Shown here one piece after another: positions 1 to 8,407 of a stretch of 64,000 nt of DNA. Origin of the DNA: S5-327 sp965200975 (GTDB lineage: Bacteria > Chloroflexota > Dehalococcoidia > Lucifugimonadales > Australimonadaceae); the NCBI GenBank assembly GCA_965200975.1, contig OZ241740.1, positions 1,240,001 through 1,304,000 on the forward strand, read 5' to 3'. The position numbers and the translations under genes are program-made. How positions within the stretch are numbered: the first letter of the stretch is position 1; each line of letters starts with the position of its first letter. The notes under the pieces are model-generated. The model had not been told where the DNA came from. It did not search any database and worked only from the letters and a program-made list of their open reading frames with translations.

Positions 1-1629
1 TTCGCGGTGAATATCGCGATGCTGCGGCTATGGCTCTCTCTGGCCATTGAGTACGAAGGCAAGCGTCCGGAGCCTCTGCCGAACCTTTCGTTCAAGATCG
101 TCTGTGGCGACACACTGCTTGGGCCAGATCCTAGCGAGGGCGCCGAAGTACAAGGGCGCTTGGGGTACGACGCCGCTGCCGTGCAGAAGCTGGCCGGTAT
201 GAAGGCCAATTACATGCGAGCATCTGGCGGTGCAGAGAAGGACAGATTGAAGGATGAGATAGAGGAGACCGAGGACTCCATCCGTGAGGCACTCAGTCTC
301 GCCAGTTTGTCGGAGGGGATAGTTGACTGGCGCATTGATTTCGCCGAAGTGTTCGCCAAGAGCGGTTTTGACATTGCCATTGCGAATCCCCCGTATGTCC
401 AATTGCAACGAGATGCCGGCAAGCTTGCGCGCCTCTACAAGAATGTCGGATTCAAGACTTTTGCCCGGACAGGCGACCTCTACCAGCTCTTCTACGAACG
501 TGGGTGCCAGTTACTGCGCCCAAGTGGAATACTGGCTTATATCACGTCCAACAGTTGGCTGAAGGCTGAGTACGGAAAGAAAACCCGCAGCTACTTTGCC
601 GAAGCCCACACTCCGCTGGCGCTGTTAGAATTAGGAAAGGACGTCTTCGAGTCGGCCATTGTTGATTCCAGCGTCTTGCTTCTTCGGACAGGCAACTCTT
701 CCTCTCTGGATGCGTTCCCTGCCGTGGATATGGACCGGCTTCCATCAAAAGAAATCCCACCTGAGCCTGGTCTGTGGGGGCATGTGCGAGTTGATGGCGA
801 GTCCCCATGGAGTGTCCTTTCCACTATCGAGCAAAGCGTGCTTGACAAGATGCGTGCCAAGGGCACTCCACTGAAAGATTGGGGTATCGCCATTTACTAC
901 GGAATAAAGACGGGGTACAACGAAGCGTTCATCGTCGATAACGCGACTAAGGAAGCGCTAGTAACCGAAGACCCCAAATCCGCCGAGATCCTGAAGCCTG
1001 TAGTGCGAGGAAGAGACATCCGACGCTGGAAAGCTGACTGGGCCGGATATTGGTTGATTGACGCGCATAACGGGTACGATGGCGTCCCTGCAGTGGATAT
1101 TGACGCCTACGGCGCTGTAAAAGCGCACCTAGACTTATACTATGACCAGCTAGAGAAGCGGGCTGATAAAGGCAGAACGCCGTATCACCTGCGTAATTGC
1201 GCTTACCACGAGGAATTCGCGAAAGAGAAGCTACTGTGGATGGATCTCACTGAGCGAGGGCGCTTCGCTTATGATGAGAGCGGGGCATATAGTCTTAATA
1301 CCACTTTCATTCTCACAGGAGCTTCAATAAAGTATCTGTGCGCTATCTTAAATTCGCAACTTGCAACATGGTTTATCAAGACCACTGCACTCAACTCAGG
1401 TATGGGTGTCTCGCGCTGGGTAAGATTCACTGTCGAGAGCATTCCCGTTCCTCAGATTAGCGTTGCTGATCAACAGTCCTTTGTTAAGTTGACGGATCGC
1501 ATTCGAAGTGCTCACGTGAAGAAAGATAGCCATTTCGATTCAAAAATCGATACACTAGTGTATGCACTTTACGAGCTTTCTGTAGATGAGGTCCAGGCGA
1601 TAGAAGGTCGGGAAACTCCAGGACAGTAG
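1..1629 (+). CDS. Eco57I/TaqI-like restriction-modification methyltransferase, 5' truncated by window edge
   Basis: The reading frame is open from the first base and ends at a TAG at 1627-1629, so the N-terminus, including the SAM-binding motif I, lies outside the window. The visible part has the adenine-methyltransferase catalytic motif NPPYVQL at about residue 127 counted from the ATG at position 7. It is followed by a C-terminal TaqI-like specificity region (motifs GYNEAF, VVRGRDIRRW, CAYHEEFAKEKL). This is the plan of type IIG enzymes and of PglX-like methyltransferases, in which one polypeptide modifies (and in type IIG also cuts) DNA. A second, inverted copy of its specificity region lies directly downstream with a recombinase gene. 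Family assignment is strong; type IIG versus PglX cannot be decided without the missing N-terminus. Confidence 0.85.
   Translation, partial: FAVNIAMLRLWLSLAIEYEGKRPEPLPNLSFKIVCGDTLLGPDPSEGAEVQGRLGYDAAAVQKLAGMKANYMRASGGAEKDRLKDEIEETEDSIREALSLASLSEGIVDWRIDFAEVFAKSGFDIAIANPPYVQLQRDAGKLARLYKNVGFKTFARTGDLYQLFYERGCQLLRPSGILAYITSNSWLKAEYGKKTRSYFAEAHTPLALLELGKDVFESAIVDSSVLLLRTGNSSSLDAFPAVDMDRLPSKEIPPEPGLWGHVRVDGESPWSVLSTIEQSVLDKMRAKGTPLKDWGIAIYYGIKTGYNEAFIVDNATKEALVTEDPKSAEILKPVVRGRDIRRWKADWAGYWLIDAHNGYDGVPAVDIDAYGAVKAHLDLYYDQLEKRADKGRTPYHLRNCAYHEEFAKEKLLWMDLTERGRFAYDESGAYSLNTTFILTGASIKYLCAILNSQLATWFIKTTALNSGMGVSRWVRFTVESIPVPQISVADQQSFVKLTDRIRSAHVKKDSHFDSKIDTLVYALYELSVDEVQAIEGRETPGQ
910..1029 (+). 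repeat. Left arm of a 120-bp inverted repeat in the methyltransferase gene
   Basis: Bases 910-1029 match the reverse complement of 2268-2387 with about 16 differences in 120 positions by my own count. The repeat encodes the start of the specificity domain. Crossing over inside it would invert the segment between the arms and swap the C-terminal halves of the two copies. Confidence 0.8.
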
Positions 1630-1652
1630 TAATGATCCTCCAGACCAACCTC

Positions 1653-2420
1653 CTACTGGCTCTCGATCGTAGCTATTTCTTCTTTCGCCAAGTCATAGAG
1701 AGCACAGACGAATCGGTCTATCCTCCATTTAAAGTCATGAATTTTCGCTTCAGAATCGGCAGCTAGGATACCATCTACTAGCTGAACAAAAGAGGCTTCC
1801 TCTGCTATGCTGAGTTGAGGGATAGGTAGGCGTTCGACAGTTGCGATAGTCCACTCCGTGAGACCCATCCCTGTCGTCCGCGCCACCTTCCTGACCCACC
1901 ACGTGACGATAGCACTATTAAGTATGCCAAGCAGGCACTTCAATGAGTGTCCGGTCATGATGTATCCCTTGGCATTGCAATAGAGTTCGGTTTCCGAAAA
2001 CGCGAACCGACCATTCGGAGACATCCCGGCCCAAAATAGCTTCTCTCTCGCAAACTCTTCGTGGTAAGCGCAAGTATCCTGTAATTCATACCACGCGTGA
2101 TTTGTCTTTTTTCTTGACATTGTCCCGTCGGGAAGCCGCTCTCCGGATTGTTCCAGCCGCGCTTTCCCGAAGGATAGCAGGTGGCGTTTCACTGCAGGAT
2201 ATTCATCAATGTTGAGCCCCACCGCGGGAAATGTGGCAATCAACCACTGATCAGCCCACTCAGCGCGCCAACGACGGATGTCCCTTCCCCGCACTACCGG
2301 CTTCAGGATCTCGGCAGACTTGGGATCTTCGGCCACTAGTGCTTCTTTAGTCGCGTTATCGATGATGAACGCCTCGTTGAACCCGGTAAGTACTCCTCGA
2401 TAAATGGCGTATCCGAGTTC
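1653..2420 (-). pseudogene. Inverted spare specificity domain of the adjacent methyltransferase
   Basis: This is a headless gene fragment on the opposite strand. Its translation starts to resemble the upstream methyltransferase around 2412-2420 (GYAIYRG, GFNEAF), continues through VVRGRDIRRWRAEW and CAYHEEFAREKL, and ends in a normal stop at 1653. It has no methyltransferase motifs, and an in-frame stop lies at 2445-2447, so it is not expected to be translated as it stands. The first 120 bases of similarity are nearly identical to the plus-strand gene, whereas the distal part has diverged, as expected for an alternative target-recognition domain. It could be a silent cassette for inversion or simply a relic of duplication. 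Confidence 0.75.
2268..2387 (-). repeat. Right arm of the 120-bp inverted repeat
   Basis: This is the partner of the repeat at 910-1029. It lies in the headless specificity-domain fragment, 0.2 kb before the tyrosine recombinase gene. Confidence 0.8.
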
Positions 2421-2600
2421 TGTGCTGCTGCACCTGAGCGCTTCTCATGCTGCTGCCTGGCCCTGAGTTGGATGTGCGCAGAACTTAACCGGCCCCTTCA
2501 CCGTGCCCGGATACGGCGAGTCTGGGAAGGAGATACCCCTGTAATGGTAAGAAGGCATCCGATCGCCGACATCAAAATCCACGGCGACACGGAGGATGAT

Positions 2601-3557
2601 ATGGGATCCTTTACGACCTTCGACAAATATCAAGAAGCACTCTCCTCAGAGCTGTCAGCCAACACTCGTATCGCATACGCGAAGGGATGGCGCAGGTTTG
2701 TAGAGTACTGCCGCGAGGAGGGGATTGACGAACCGCTGGCGGCAGAGCCGGAGCAAGTAGCCCAGTTCTTTGTTCAGCTGGCGACGCAGCCCAGCCCCGA
2801 GAGTGGAGCGATGCTCTCGATGGGGACAGTGCTCCTCTATAAGAGCGCGGTAACCAAGCAGTACCTCGAAGCGGCGAAGCTCTCGCCCACGCATCATCCA
2901 CTGGTCCGTTCGACCATGAAGGGACTAGTTCGACTCAGAGGTTCGTCCGGCCGAGCGGTGGACGCGCTGCGAGAACGCCACGTAGAGGCCATGTTGCAGG
3001 CGTGCCCCAGCACACTGTTGGGGCAGAGAGACGCCGCAATCATCGCTGTCGGATTCGCCGCAGCGCTACGCCGGTCCGAGATATGCAACCTCACAGTCAA
3101 TGATGTGGAGGTCATCGAGGATGATGCAGGCCGGCGCATGTGGATCACCATACGGAGATCGAAGACCGACCAGGAGGGACGAGGCCAGAAGGTAGCGATC
3201 TTAGCAGGGAGGCGCATTTGCCCGATAGAGCGCCTGCAACTATGGCTGGAGCGTTCTGGCATCACCGAGGGCCATCTCTTCCAGACGATGAAGCGAGGAG
3301 GACATTTACGGGGTCGGGCAATGCATAATAGCGATGTCCCACGCATCCTGAAGCACTATGCGGAACTCATCGGACTGGACCCCAAGAACATAGCAGGGCA
3401 TTCGTTAAGGGCAGGCTTCGTCACCAGTGCTGCCGTGCATCACGCACGAATGGACAAAATTATGGAGGTCACCCGGCATAAGAACGTGGGGATGGTGATG
3501 CGGTATATACGCGATGCTGATTCCTTCACAGACCACGCGGGGCAAGGCTTCCTATGA
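2601..3557 (+). CDS. Tyrosine recombinase (phage integrase / XerC-D family)
   Basis: This is a site-specific recombinase of about 318 residues. An N-terminal SAM-like DNA-binding domain (TRIAYAKGWRRFVEYC) precedes a catalytic domain that carries the whole active set: Arg in ALRRSEICNL (about residue 157), Lys in RRSKTD (about 185), HSLR (about 266), His in TRHKN and Tyr in MRYIRD (about 301). The ATG at 2601 follows GGAGG at a spacing of 5 and gives the usual family length. The frame is open further upstream, to an ATG at 2472. It sits beside the inverted specificity-domain pair, so it could drive inversion of that cassette or be the integrase of a small island. Confidence 0.9.
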   Translation: MGSFTTFDKYQEALSSELSANTRIAYAKGWRRFVEYCREEGIDEPLAAEPEQVAQFFVQLATQPSPESGAMLSMGTVLLYKSAVTKQYLEAAKLSPTHHPLVRSTMKGLVRLRGSSGRAVDALRERHVEAMLQACPSTLLGQRDAAIIAVGFAAALRRSEICNLTVNDVEVIEDDAGRRMWITIRRSKTDQEGRGQKVAILAGRRICPIERLQLWLERSGITEGHLFQTMKRGGHLRGRAMHNSDVPRILKHYAELIGLDPKNIAGHSLRAGFVTSAAVHHARMDKIMEVTRHKNVGMVMRYIRDADSFTDHAGQGFL

Positions 3558-3717
3558 ACCGGGCCTAAGTTCAGAGACACTCGTACAGGTTGAGGGAGAG
3601 GGAACCTCCTGGCTGATCAGGCTGTGCATCCCGACAGCTGGGGGTTCCCCATAGCCCTCCTCTTGCGCTCTGGCCACGCGCTCGCTGTTGACGGTCGCTA
3701 GAGCCGCTTCTTGCGCA

Positions 3718-4057
3718 TTATTCTGAAAGCGTCCCGCGCCTTCTGAACTCCGCCGCAATCGAGTCGTGCACGGACTGGGCCTGCGCGACTGCGCGGACTG
3801 CTTCATCCTTGGTGGGCTCCGACCAATCACCGGGATACCGCGTCTCTGTTGACCACTCCGACAACTCTGCCAGGTCTGGGTTCGCCTCTCGGACTGACCA
3901 GCCTGTAGGGAGCATCTGGCGCATGGCGTCGAGGTCGTGGGCGAACGGAAACTCCCTCTCTTCTAACACCAATGCGGCCTTCAAGGCTTTTCTCCGCAGC
4001 TGCTGCGAGAGCCAGCACACGTGCCGACGGCAGCCACGACGCCACTTCAGGTCTCAT
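3718..4057 (-). pseudogene. Decayed HEPN-domain gene
   Basis: The C-terminal part (from about 4020) reads as a HEPN domain: KALKAALVLEEREFPFAHDL, then a typical acidic and aromatic tail with RYPGDW. HEPN proteins are usually RNase toxins or their relatives, often paired with a nucleotidyltransferase antitoxin. The start-like segment MRPEVASWLPSARV is in another frame (ATG at 4057), and roughly 20 residues of the expected first helices are missing. A deletion plus frameshift therefore seems to have killed the gene. No nucleotidyltransferase partner was found beside it. Confidence 0.6.
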
Positions 4058-4084
4058 CCGCGTAGCGCAGCCATCGGAGCGCTT

Positions 4085-4473
4085 CCTCCTAGACGGGATC
4101 AGGGTCGCTCATAGACGACCATCCCTTCCCAGAGGACTGAGCGGAGAACGGACCCCACGGCCTGCCCACTGCACGCGATGTCGTTGGGGGGGTGTCAGCG
4201 CGGCCTCTGCCTGGGAGGTTGCCACAAAGCACCGGCTTGGCAGGCTCCCGGGGGCCGAGATGATTGCAGATGACATCGGGGGAGGCTATCGCCGCCCAAG
4301 GCTTCGAAGAGCTGCCCATCGCCGTAAGCGAGGCTGCACGCACGGGGGCGCTTCCGTGCGTCCTCCGCGACCCCTTCGACCGAATGCTCATCGCCCAAGC
4401 GCTGCACCGGGACTTGGTCGTCATATCCAATGAGGCTCCTTTCGGCGGCTACGGGATCCGGAGAATCTGGTGA
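4085..4473 (+). pseudogene. Decayed PIN-domain (VapC-like) toxin gene
   Basis: Pieces of one PIN toxin occur in different frames. SAASAWEVATKHRLGRLPGA (about 4197-4256) is the central helix region. QGFEELPIAVSEAARTGALP, DPFDRMLIAQAL and the ending YGIRRIW (to 4473) are in a second frame. The N-terminal aspartate motif (LLDTH in relatives) is degraded to LLDG. PIN toxins cut RNA using three to four acidic residues, so this remnant should be inactive. Confidence 0.65.
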
Positions 4474-4749
4474 GGTCTTGGAGGTGTCTGCAGTTCGCGT
4501 CTCGGCCGTGATTCGACCAGTCGCCGCGCCTCACGCCCTTGCATCGACAGCGTCCTCCCGCGAAACGGCAGCCACCTGACAGCCACAGCGTGGCGAAACA
4601 TCAGAACTGGACGGCATCACCTTCAGTGATGAGTCAGCTGATTCAGGTCAGACTCCTGTTAGCGCCTGGCTCGTTGCGAAGCAGGGGGCGTGGCTGGGGA
4701 TCGTGGGGTTGCATCTTGCGCGTGTCCGGTTTAGAATCCTCTAAAGGTT

Positions 4750-4814
4750 CCCCCTCGATGACAAGAGCCCAAGGGGCTCTCTCTCCTCTGAGAGTAGTCG
4801 AGGGGGTCGTTTTT
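4750..4814 (+). terminator. Nested hairpin followed by a T-run
   Basis: Bases 4750-4762 pair with 4794-4806 (near-perfect 13-bp arms) around an inner hairpin (AGAGCCC / GGGCTCT), followed by GTTTTTC. In plus orientation this looks like an intrinsic terminator. The rest of 4474-4823 shows no gene. Confidence 0.5.
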
Positions 4815-4823
4815 CTCCCCCAT

Positions 4824-5483
4824 TCAGTAGTAATGCCTCGTTCCTGTCTGAAAGATGTCGAACTGACTTCGTACCGCAGGGCGTATAAGCATAAACCATC
4901 GGCTATCCTTCGCTTCCCACCTCCGATAGATTGCCCAACTGCAATAATCCGCTACCTGCAGACCATAGTGGGAACGGGAACCATGGTGCAGGATGCGATA
5001 CCGCGGGCCAGTGGGCAACATCTTCGATAAAGTCTTCTTGATCGCCTTCTCCACTGCTTGGCGCTTACGCTGCAGCGGGATCGTGTCAGTAATGATGGTG
5101 ACCTCATCTACCTGGTCTGGCAGTTTTTCGAGGACATATCTGAGCAGATACCCAAGCATCTCAGGATAGAAGCGGCTGTCATCTCTCAAGGCAGGGCCGG
5201 TCTTGCTCTTCTCGACTATCAGGCTATCGACGAGTATCTCATCCAGGTTTGCCGCGATGATGCCGAACACCTTGCTGCGTACGTGCGCGTTGTCCTCCGC
5301 GCAGTGAAAGCCTTCCTGGCCCATCCCCCATTCCAGGCAGTCGTACTTGTACTCCTCCAACTGAGCGTTGATTTTGAAGGGGCGCGTCATTGTGACACAG
5401 GTCAAAACGAAGAAACGGGTTCCGCTGGAGCTGAAGTCCAGATTGCCCGACTCATCCAGGAACAAGTACACGTCTTGGCTCAT
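4824..5483 (-). CDS. DUF3800 domain protein
   Basis: This is a 219-residue protein that starts with YLFLDESGNLDFS, the hallmark of DUF3800, and ends with the conserved LQVADYCSWAIYRRWE. An internal IITDTI supplies another acidic position. The fold of DUF3800 is predicted to be RNase H-like, and these proteins are common in mobile and defence islands, but no biochemical role is established. The gene stands alone, between decayed toxin genes and the left flank of the conjugative element. Length and conserved motifs suggest it is intact. Confidence 0.8.
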   Translation of the reverse strand: MSQDVYLFLDESGNLDFSSSGTRFFVLTCVTMTRPFKINAQLEEYKYDCLEWGMGQEGFHCAEDNAHVRSKVFGIIAANLDEILVDSLIVEKSKTGPALRDDSRFYPEMLGYLLRYVLEKLPDQVDEVTIITDTIPLQRKRQAVEKAIKKTLSKMLPTGPRYRILHHGSRSHYGLQVADYCSWAIYRRWEAKDSRWFMLIRPAVRSQFDIFQTGTRHYY

Positions 5484-5881
5484 TCGCCCTCCAACCCGCC
5501 CCGGCAGCGGCCCGATCTTCGTCTCCCGCTACGGCTCGCCCCGAAGGCCATGAAGTCCGTGGTGGGTACAGAGTCTGCGCATAGCGGTGCATTTGAGGAT
5601 GATGGTGGATATGCGCAAGTTGTACCTTATTGAGGACATCAGCAATCCGCTATTTGATCCGGCATAGGGGGTAGAGGAGCCACTTGGGTCAGGACGTCAT
5701 CATCTTGCACTGAAGGATAACTAACTCCGGTATGCTTGGCTTCGCCAGCTCACCTCCCCTCAGTGTATGTGAGGTTAGGAGCAGGGGCAACGCGCAGGAA
5801 CGGCCATCGCAGTTCGTCGCTTACAGCGCTTGACGGGACTCGCCCCTGCTTAAACGCCGAAAGCCCGCACACATGACTGCG
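5484..5881. other. Gene-free stretch with a long-range inverted repeat
   Basis: No convincing gene is seen. Bases 5780-5788 (AGCAGGGGC) pair exactly with 5842-5850, and the octamer GGGACTCG at 5835-5842 also occurs in the tRNA-Leu at 38817-38824. This stretch is the most likely place for the left junction of the conjugative element, but an eight-base match alone proves nothing. Confidence 0.3.
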
Positions 5882-5924
5882 CAGGAGGCAGGCCGACGCA
5901 TCATCTGCGTCGGCCTGCCTCCTG
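5882..5924 (-). terminator. Perfect 19-bp stem hairpin downstream of the helicase gene
   Basis: Bases 5882-5900 are exactly complementary to 5906-5924 with a 5-base loop. It lies about 30 bases after the helicase stop codon and probably ends that transcript, although it lacks a strong T-run on the minus strand. Confidence 0.65.
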
Positions 5925-5951
5925 TGTTTCCCGCGCCTCCTCCTGAGCGCT

Positions 5952-8270
5952 CTACCCTCCAGCGCCTACCGCAGCCTCTTCCCGTTCCTGCTCCTGACCG
6001 AGAGCCCACTCGAACATGGAGAGAGAGGCGTGCTGGGTTTTGCGGCTGCGGCGCTTGGGCGCGGCCTGCGCCTCAGCCAGGAACTCCGCCCAGGAGAAGA
6101 CCGCCTGCTGTGGTTCTGGTTCGCTGCCGTCCACCGGGGCGCACCGGGCGCCGCCACCTGCGCTTTGCGGAACATTCTCCGCGCCCAACCCGCCGCCACC
6201 GGATTCAACGCCCTCCGCCTCGTGCTCCCGCTCCTGTTCCCGCCAGCCGTTCTCAACCAGGAGTTCCTCGGCGTCGGCCTCGGCGGCTCTGGTCTGGGCG
6301 AAGGCGTCCTCGACGGACTCCGCGCCCGCGTCCTCCTCGCCGCTGACGATCCTGCGGGCGAGGGCGAGCATGAGGTCGTCGCCGTCGTCCCCGTAGGCGG
6401 CGAGGCCGTCCTCGGGCAGCTCGCCCTCGACGGCGAGCGACGACTGGAGCTTCTTCGCCACGAGCTTGAGGGCGTCGGCCTGGAGGGTGTTCCGATAGGC
6501 CATGAAGACGACCTTGACAGGGCGGTGCTGACCGATGCGCCAGGAGCGGCGGGAGGCCTGACGCATGACGTAGACGGAGTAATCGGTCTCGAACCAGACG
6601 ATAGTGGGGAAATCGACGATGTCGAGGCCGGTCTGCACCAGACGCGGGTGGCAGATGAGGACGTCGACGCCCCGCTTCACCTGCTCGGCGACCCAGGCCT
6701 CGCGCCGTTCCGGAGCGACGGCCTCCGCCCGCATCACCGCCGCCGCGAGCCCGTGGCGGGCGAGGGTCTGGGAGAGCCGCTCGGCGACGTCGCGGGATCC
6801 GGTGTGGGTGACGTAGACGAGGACGCGGCGTCCGGCCAACCGCTCCGCCGCCACGAGATTGAGGAGCGCCTGCTCCTTGGGATACAGCTTCCCCTCGGGC
6901 AGCGGCGGGACCTGGACGAGGACGCCGCCGGTCTGAGGGTCGAAGACGGTCTCGCCGCGGGTGCAGCCGTCGGGGTAGGCGAGCAGCGACTGCAGGTAGG
7001 TCGCGAGCAGCCGCTTGGAGCCCTTCGCTAGAGCGGCGGCGAGCGCCTCCCGCAGCTTGGCGAAGAGATGGTTGTAGGCGGAGCGCTGGGAGAGGCCATC
7101 GGCGTCCTCCACCGTGTCCATGGCGGAGAGCAACACCTGCTCCTCGTAGGGAGGCAGGCCGGAGGCGACGTCGGCGAGCCTAAGGAAAACCGAGCTGCCG
7201 ATGAGATGGAAGAGGGCTGCGGGAGCGAGCCCGGGGCGCTCCCTGACCACCTTGCGATACTTGCGGCGGCGGCTGTTGCGTCCGTCCTCGTCGAAACCGT
7301 CGTCGTCGCGGCCGATAGTCTGCTCGACGAAGCCGTAGCGCTCGATCCAGCGCCCCTCCTCGGAGCGTCCGAAGTCGGCGCGGATCTCCGGACTGAACCG
7401 GTAGAGGAGATGGAAGAGGGTGGATGCGTAGCCGCCCATGAGGGTGCCGGAGAGGGAGAGGGATTTTCCGCAGGCGTCGGCCAGCACGCCGGCGGCGACG
7501 CCCTGGGCCGAGCCCCGTCCCTTGTATTCGTGGACCTCGTCGCCGATGAGGAGGTCGAAGAAGCCCGGCATGCGGCGCTTGACGTAGTCGGCGAGAGGGT
7601 AGCGGCGTGGGCCGGAGACGTCGGCCTGCCAGAGGGGGCCGCCGCAGGCGGCGCAGACCTGCTTCTTCCGCTCCAGCTCCGCGCCGGTCATGGGCACGCC
7701 GTCCTTGTCGACGATATGGGCATGGCAGACGGGGCAGCAGGGGACGCGGAAGGGTTCGCCCGTCTGCTCGTCGCGCGCCAACTTGCCGCCGGAGACGGCC
7801 CAGCGCCGGACGACGGCGGACCGCCAGCGGTAGGAGAGTTTTGCTCGTTCGCGGGAGAGGACGGCGAAGAGGGGGCCGTTTCCTGCGGAGCGGCGCAGCT
7901 GTTCGAGGTCGGAGATGGACGTGACGATGGCGGCGCGGGCGAGGGGGATGGCCTGCTCGATCTCGCGCTTCCACTTGCGGGTGAGATGGGGCGGGCAGAG
8001 GACGAGGACGCGCCGGAAGCCGGCCATGTGGGCGGCGGCGGCGGCGATGAAGGTCTTGCCGGTCCCCATCTCGCCGACGACGGTCGTGCCGCGGTGGGAC
8101 TGCAGGGAGAGGGCGGCGCCCCTGACAGCGTCGGTCTGCGCGCCGAGGGGTTTGCGGAGCAGAGGAGGGAGAGGCTGGGCGTCTGCGGGGCGGTAGAGGG
8201 GCGGGTAGGACTCCACCACCCGCTGGGCGATGGCGTCGCGGTGGACGTCGATGAATTCTCCGAGGTTCAT
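5952..8270 (-). CDS. SNF2/DEAD-type superfamily 2 helicase with zinc knuckle
   Basis: This is an ATP-dependent DNA translocase or helicase of 772 residues. Walker A is GEMGTGKT near residue 66, the DEVH box is in GDEVHEYKG, and motif VI is RQASRRSWRIGQ, which is SNF2-like. Between motifs I and II it has a four-cysteine insert (CCPVCH ... CAAC) that probably binds zinc. The C-terminal 150 residues are acidic and low in complexity. The ATG at 8270 follows AAAGGAG at a good distance; an upstream in-frame ATG (8324) lacks that signal. It is the last gene of the element's minus-strand DNA-processing block, next to a DNA methyltransferase. Its partner and substrate are unknown. Confidence 0.85.
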   Translation of the reverse strand: MNLGEFIDVHRDAIAQRVVESYPPLYRPADAQPLPPLLRKPLGAQTDAVRGAALSLQSHRGTTVVGEMGTGKTFIAAAAAHMAGFRRVLVLCPPHLTRKWKREIEQAIPLARAAIVTSISDLEQLRRSAGNGPLFAVLSRERAKLSYRWRSAVVRRWAVSGGKLARDEQTGEPFRVPCCPVCHAHIVDKDGVPMTGAELERKKQVCAACGGPLWQADVSGPRRYPLADYVKRRMPGFFDLLIGDEVHEYKGRGSAQGVAAGVLADACGKSLSLSGTLMGGYASTLFHLLYRFSPEIRADFGRSEEGRWIERYGFVEQTIGRDDDGFDEDGRNSRRRKYRKVVRERPGLAPAALFHLIGSSVFLRLADVASGLPPYEEQVLLSAMDTVEDADGLSQRSAYNHLFAKLREALAAALAKGSKRLLATYLQSLLAYPDGCTRGETVFDPQTGGVLVQVPPLPEGKLYPKEQALLNLVAAERLAGRRVLVYVTHTGSRDVAERLSQTLARHGLAAAVMRAEAVAPERREAWVAEQVKRGVDVLICHPRLVQTGLDIVDFPTIVWFETDYSVYVMRQASRRSWRIGQHRPVKVVFMAYRNTLQADALKLVAKKLQSSLAVEGELPEDGLAAYGDDGDDLMLALARRIVSGEEDAGAESVEDAFAQTRAAEADAEELLVENGWREQEREHEAEGVESGGGGLGAENVPQSAGGGARCAPVDGSEPEPQQAVFSWAEFLAEAQAAPKRRSRKTQHASLSMFEWALGQEQEREEAAVGAGG

Positions 8271-8342
8271 GAGACTCCTTTCGGGCGCGCAGCGAGCGCG
8301 GGAGGCGTGGGATGAGGCCGGCAATGGGCGTGAGACGAAGCG

Positions 8343-8378
8343 GGGCCCGCCGTCCTCCGAAGGGGAATCGGCGGGCCC
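8343..8378 (-). terminator. Intergenic GC hairpin between methyltransferase and helicase genes
   Basis: Ten-base arms (8343-8352 with 8369-8378, GGGCCCGCCG / CGGCGGGCCC). It is one of a set of similar hairpins that separate genes in this block. Confidence 0.5.
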
Positions 8379-8407
8379 GTGCGCCGCTCCTGCTGTGGGA
8401 AGCGGTC

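Noticed and set aside
2472..2600. Longer N-terminus for the tyrosine recombinase (ATG 2472 or 2544)
   Set aside because: The extra residues do not resemble integrases, and GGAGG is correctly spaced only for the ATG at 2601.
5873..6346. Pro/Arg-rich plus-strand frame across the 19-bp palindrome
   Set aside because: It covers the terminator hairpin and the antisense of the helicase tail, with no start signal or domain.
7068..8315. Long plus-strand open frames over the helicase and DUF6094 genes (also 6030-7031 and 8312-9712)
   Set aside because: They are shadows of minus-strand genes with clear catalytic motifs and ribosome sites; the translations are compositionally biased.
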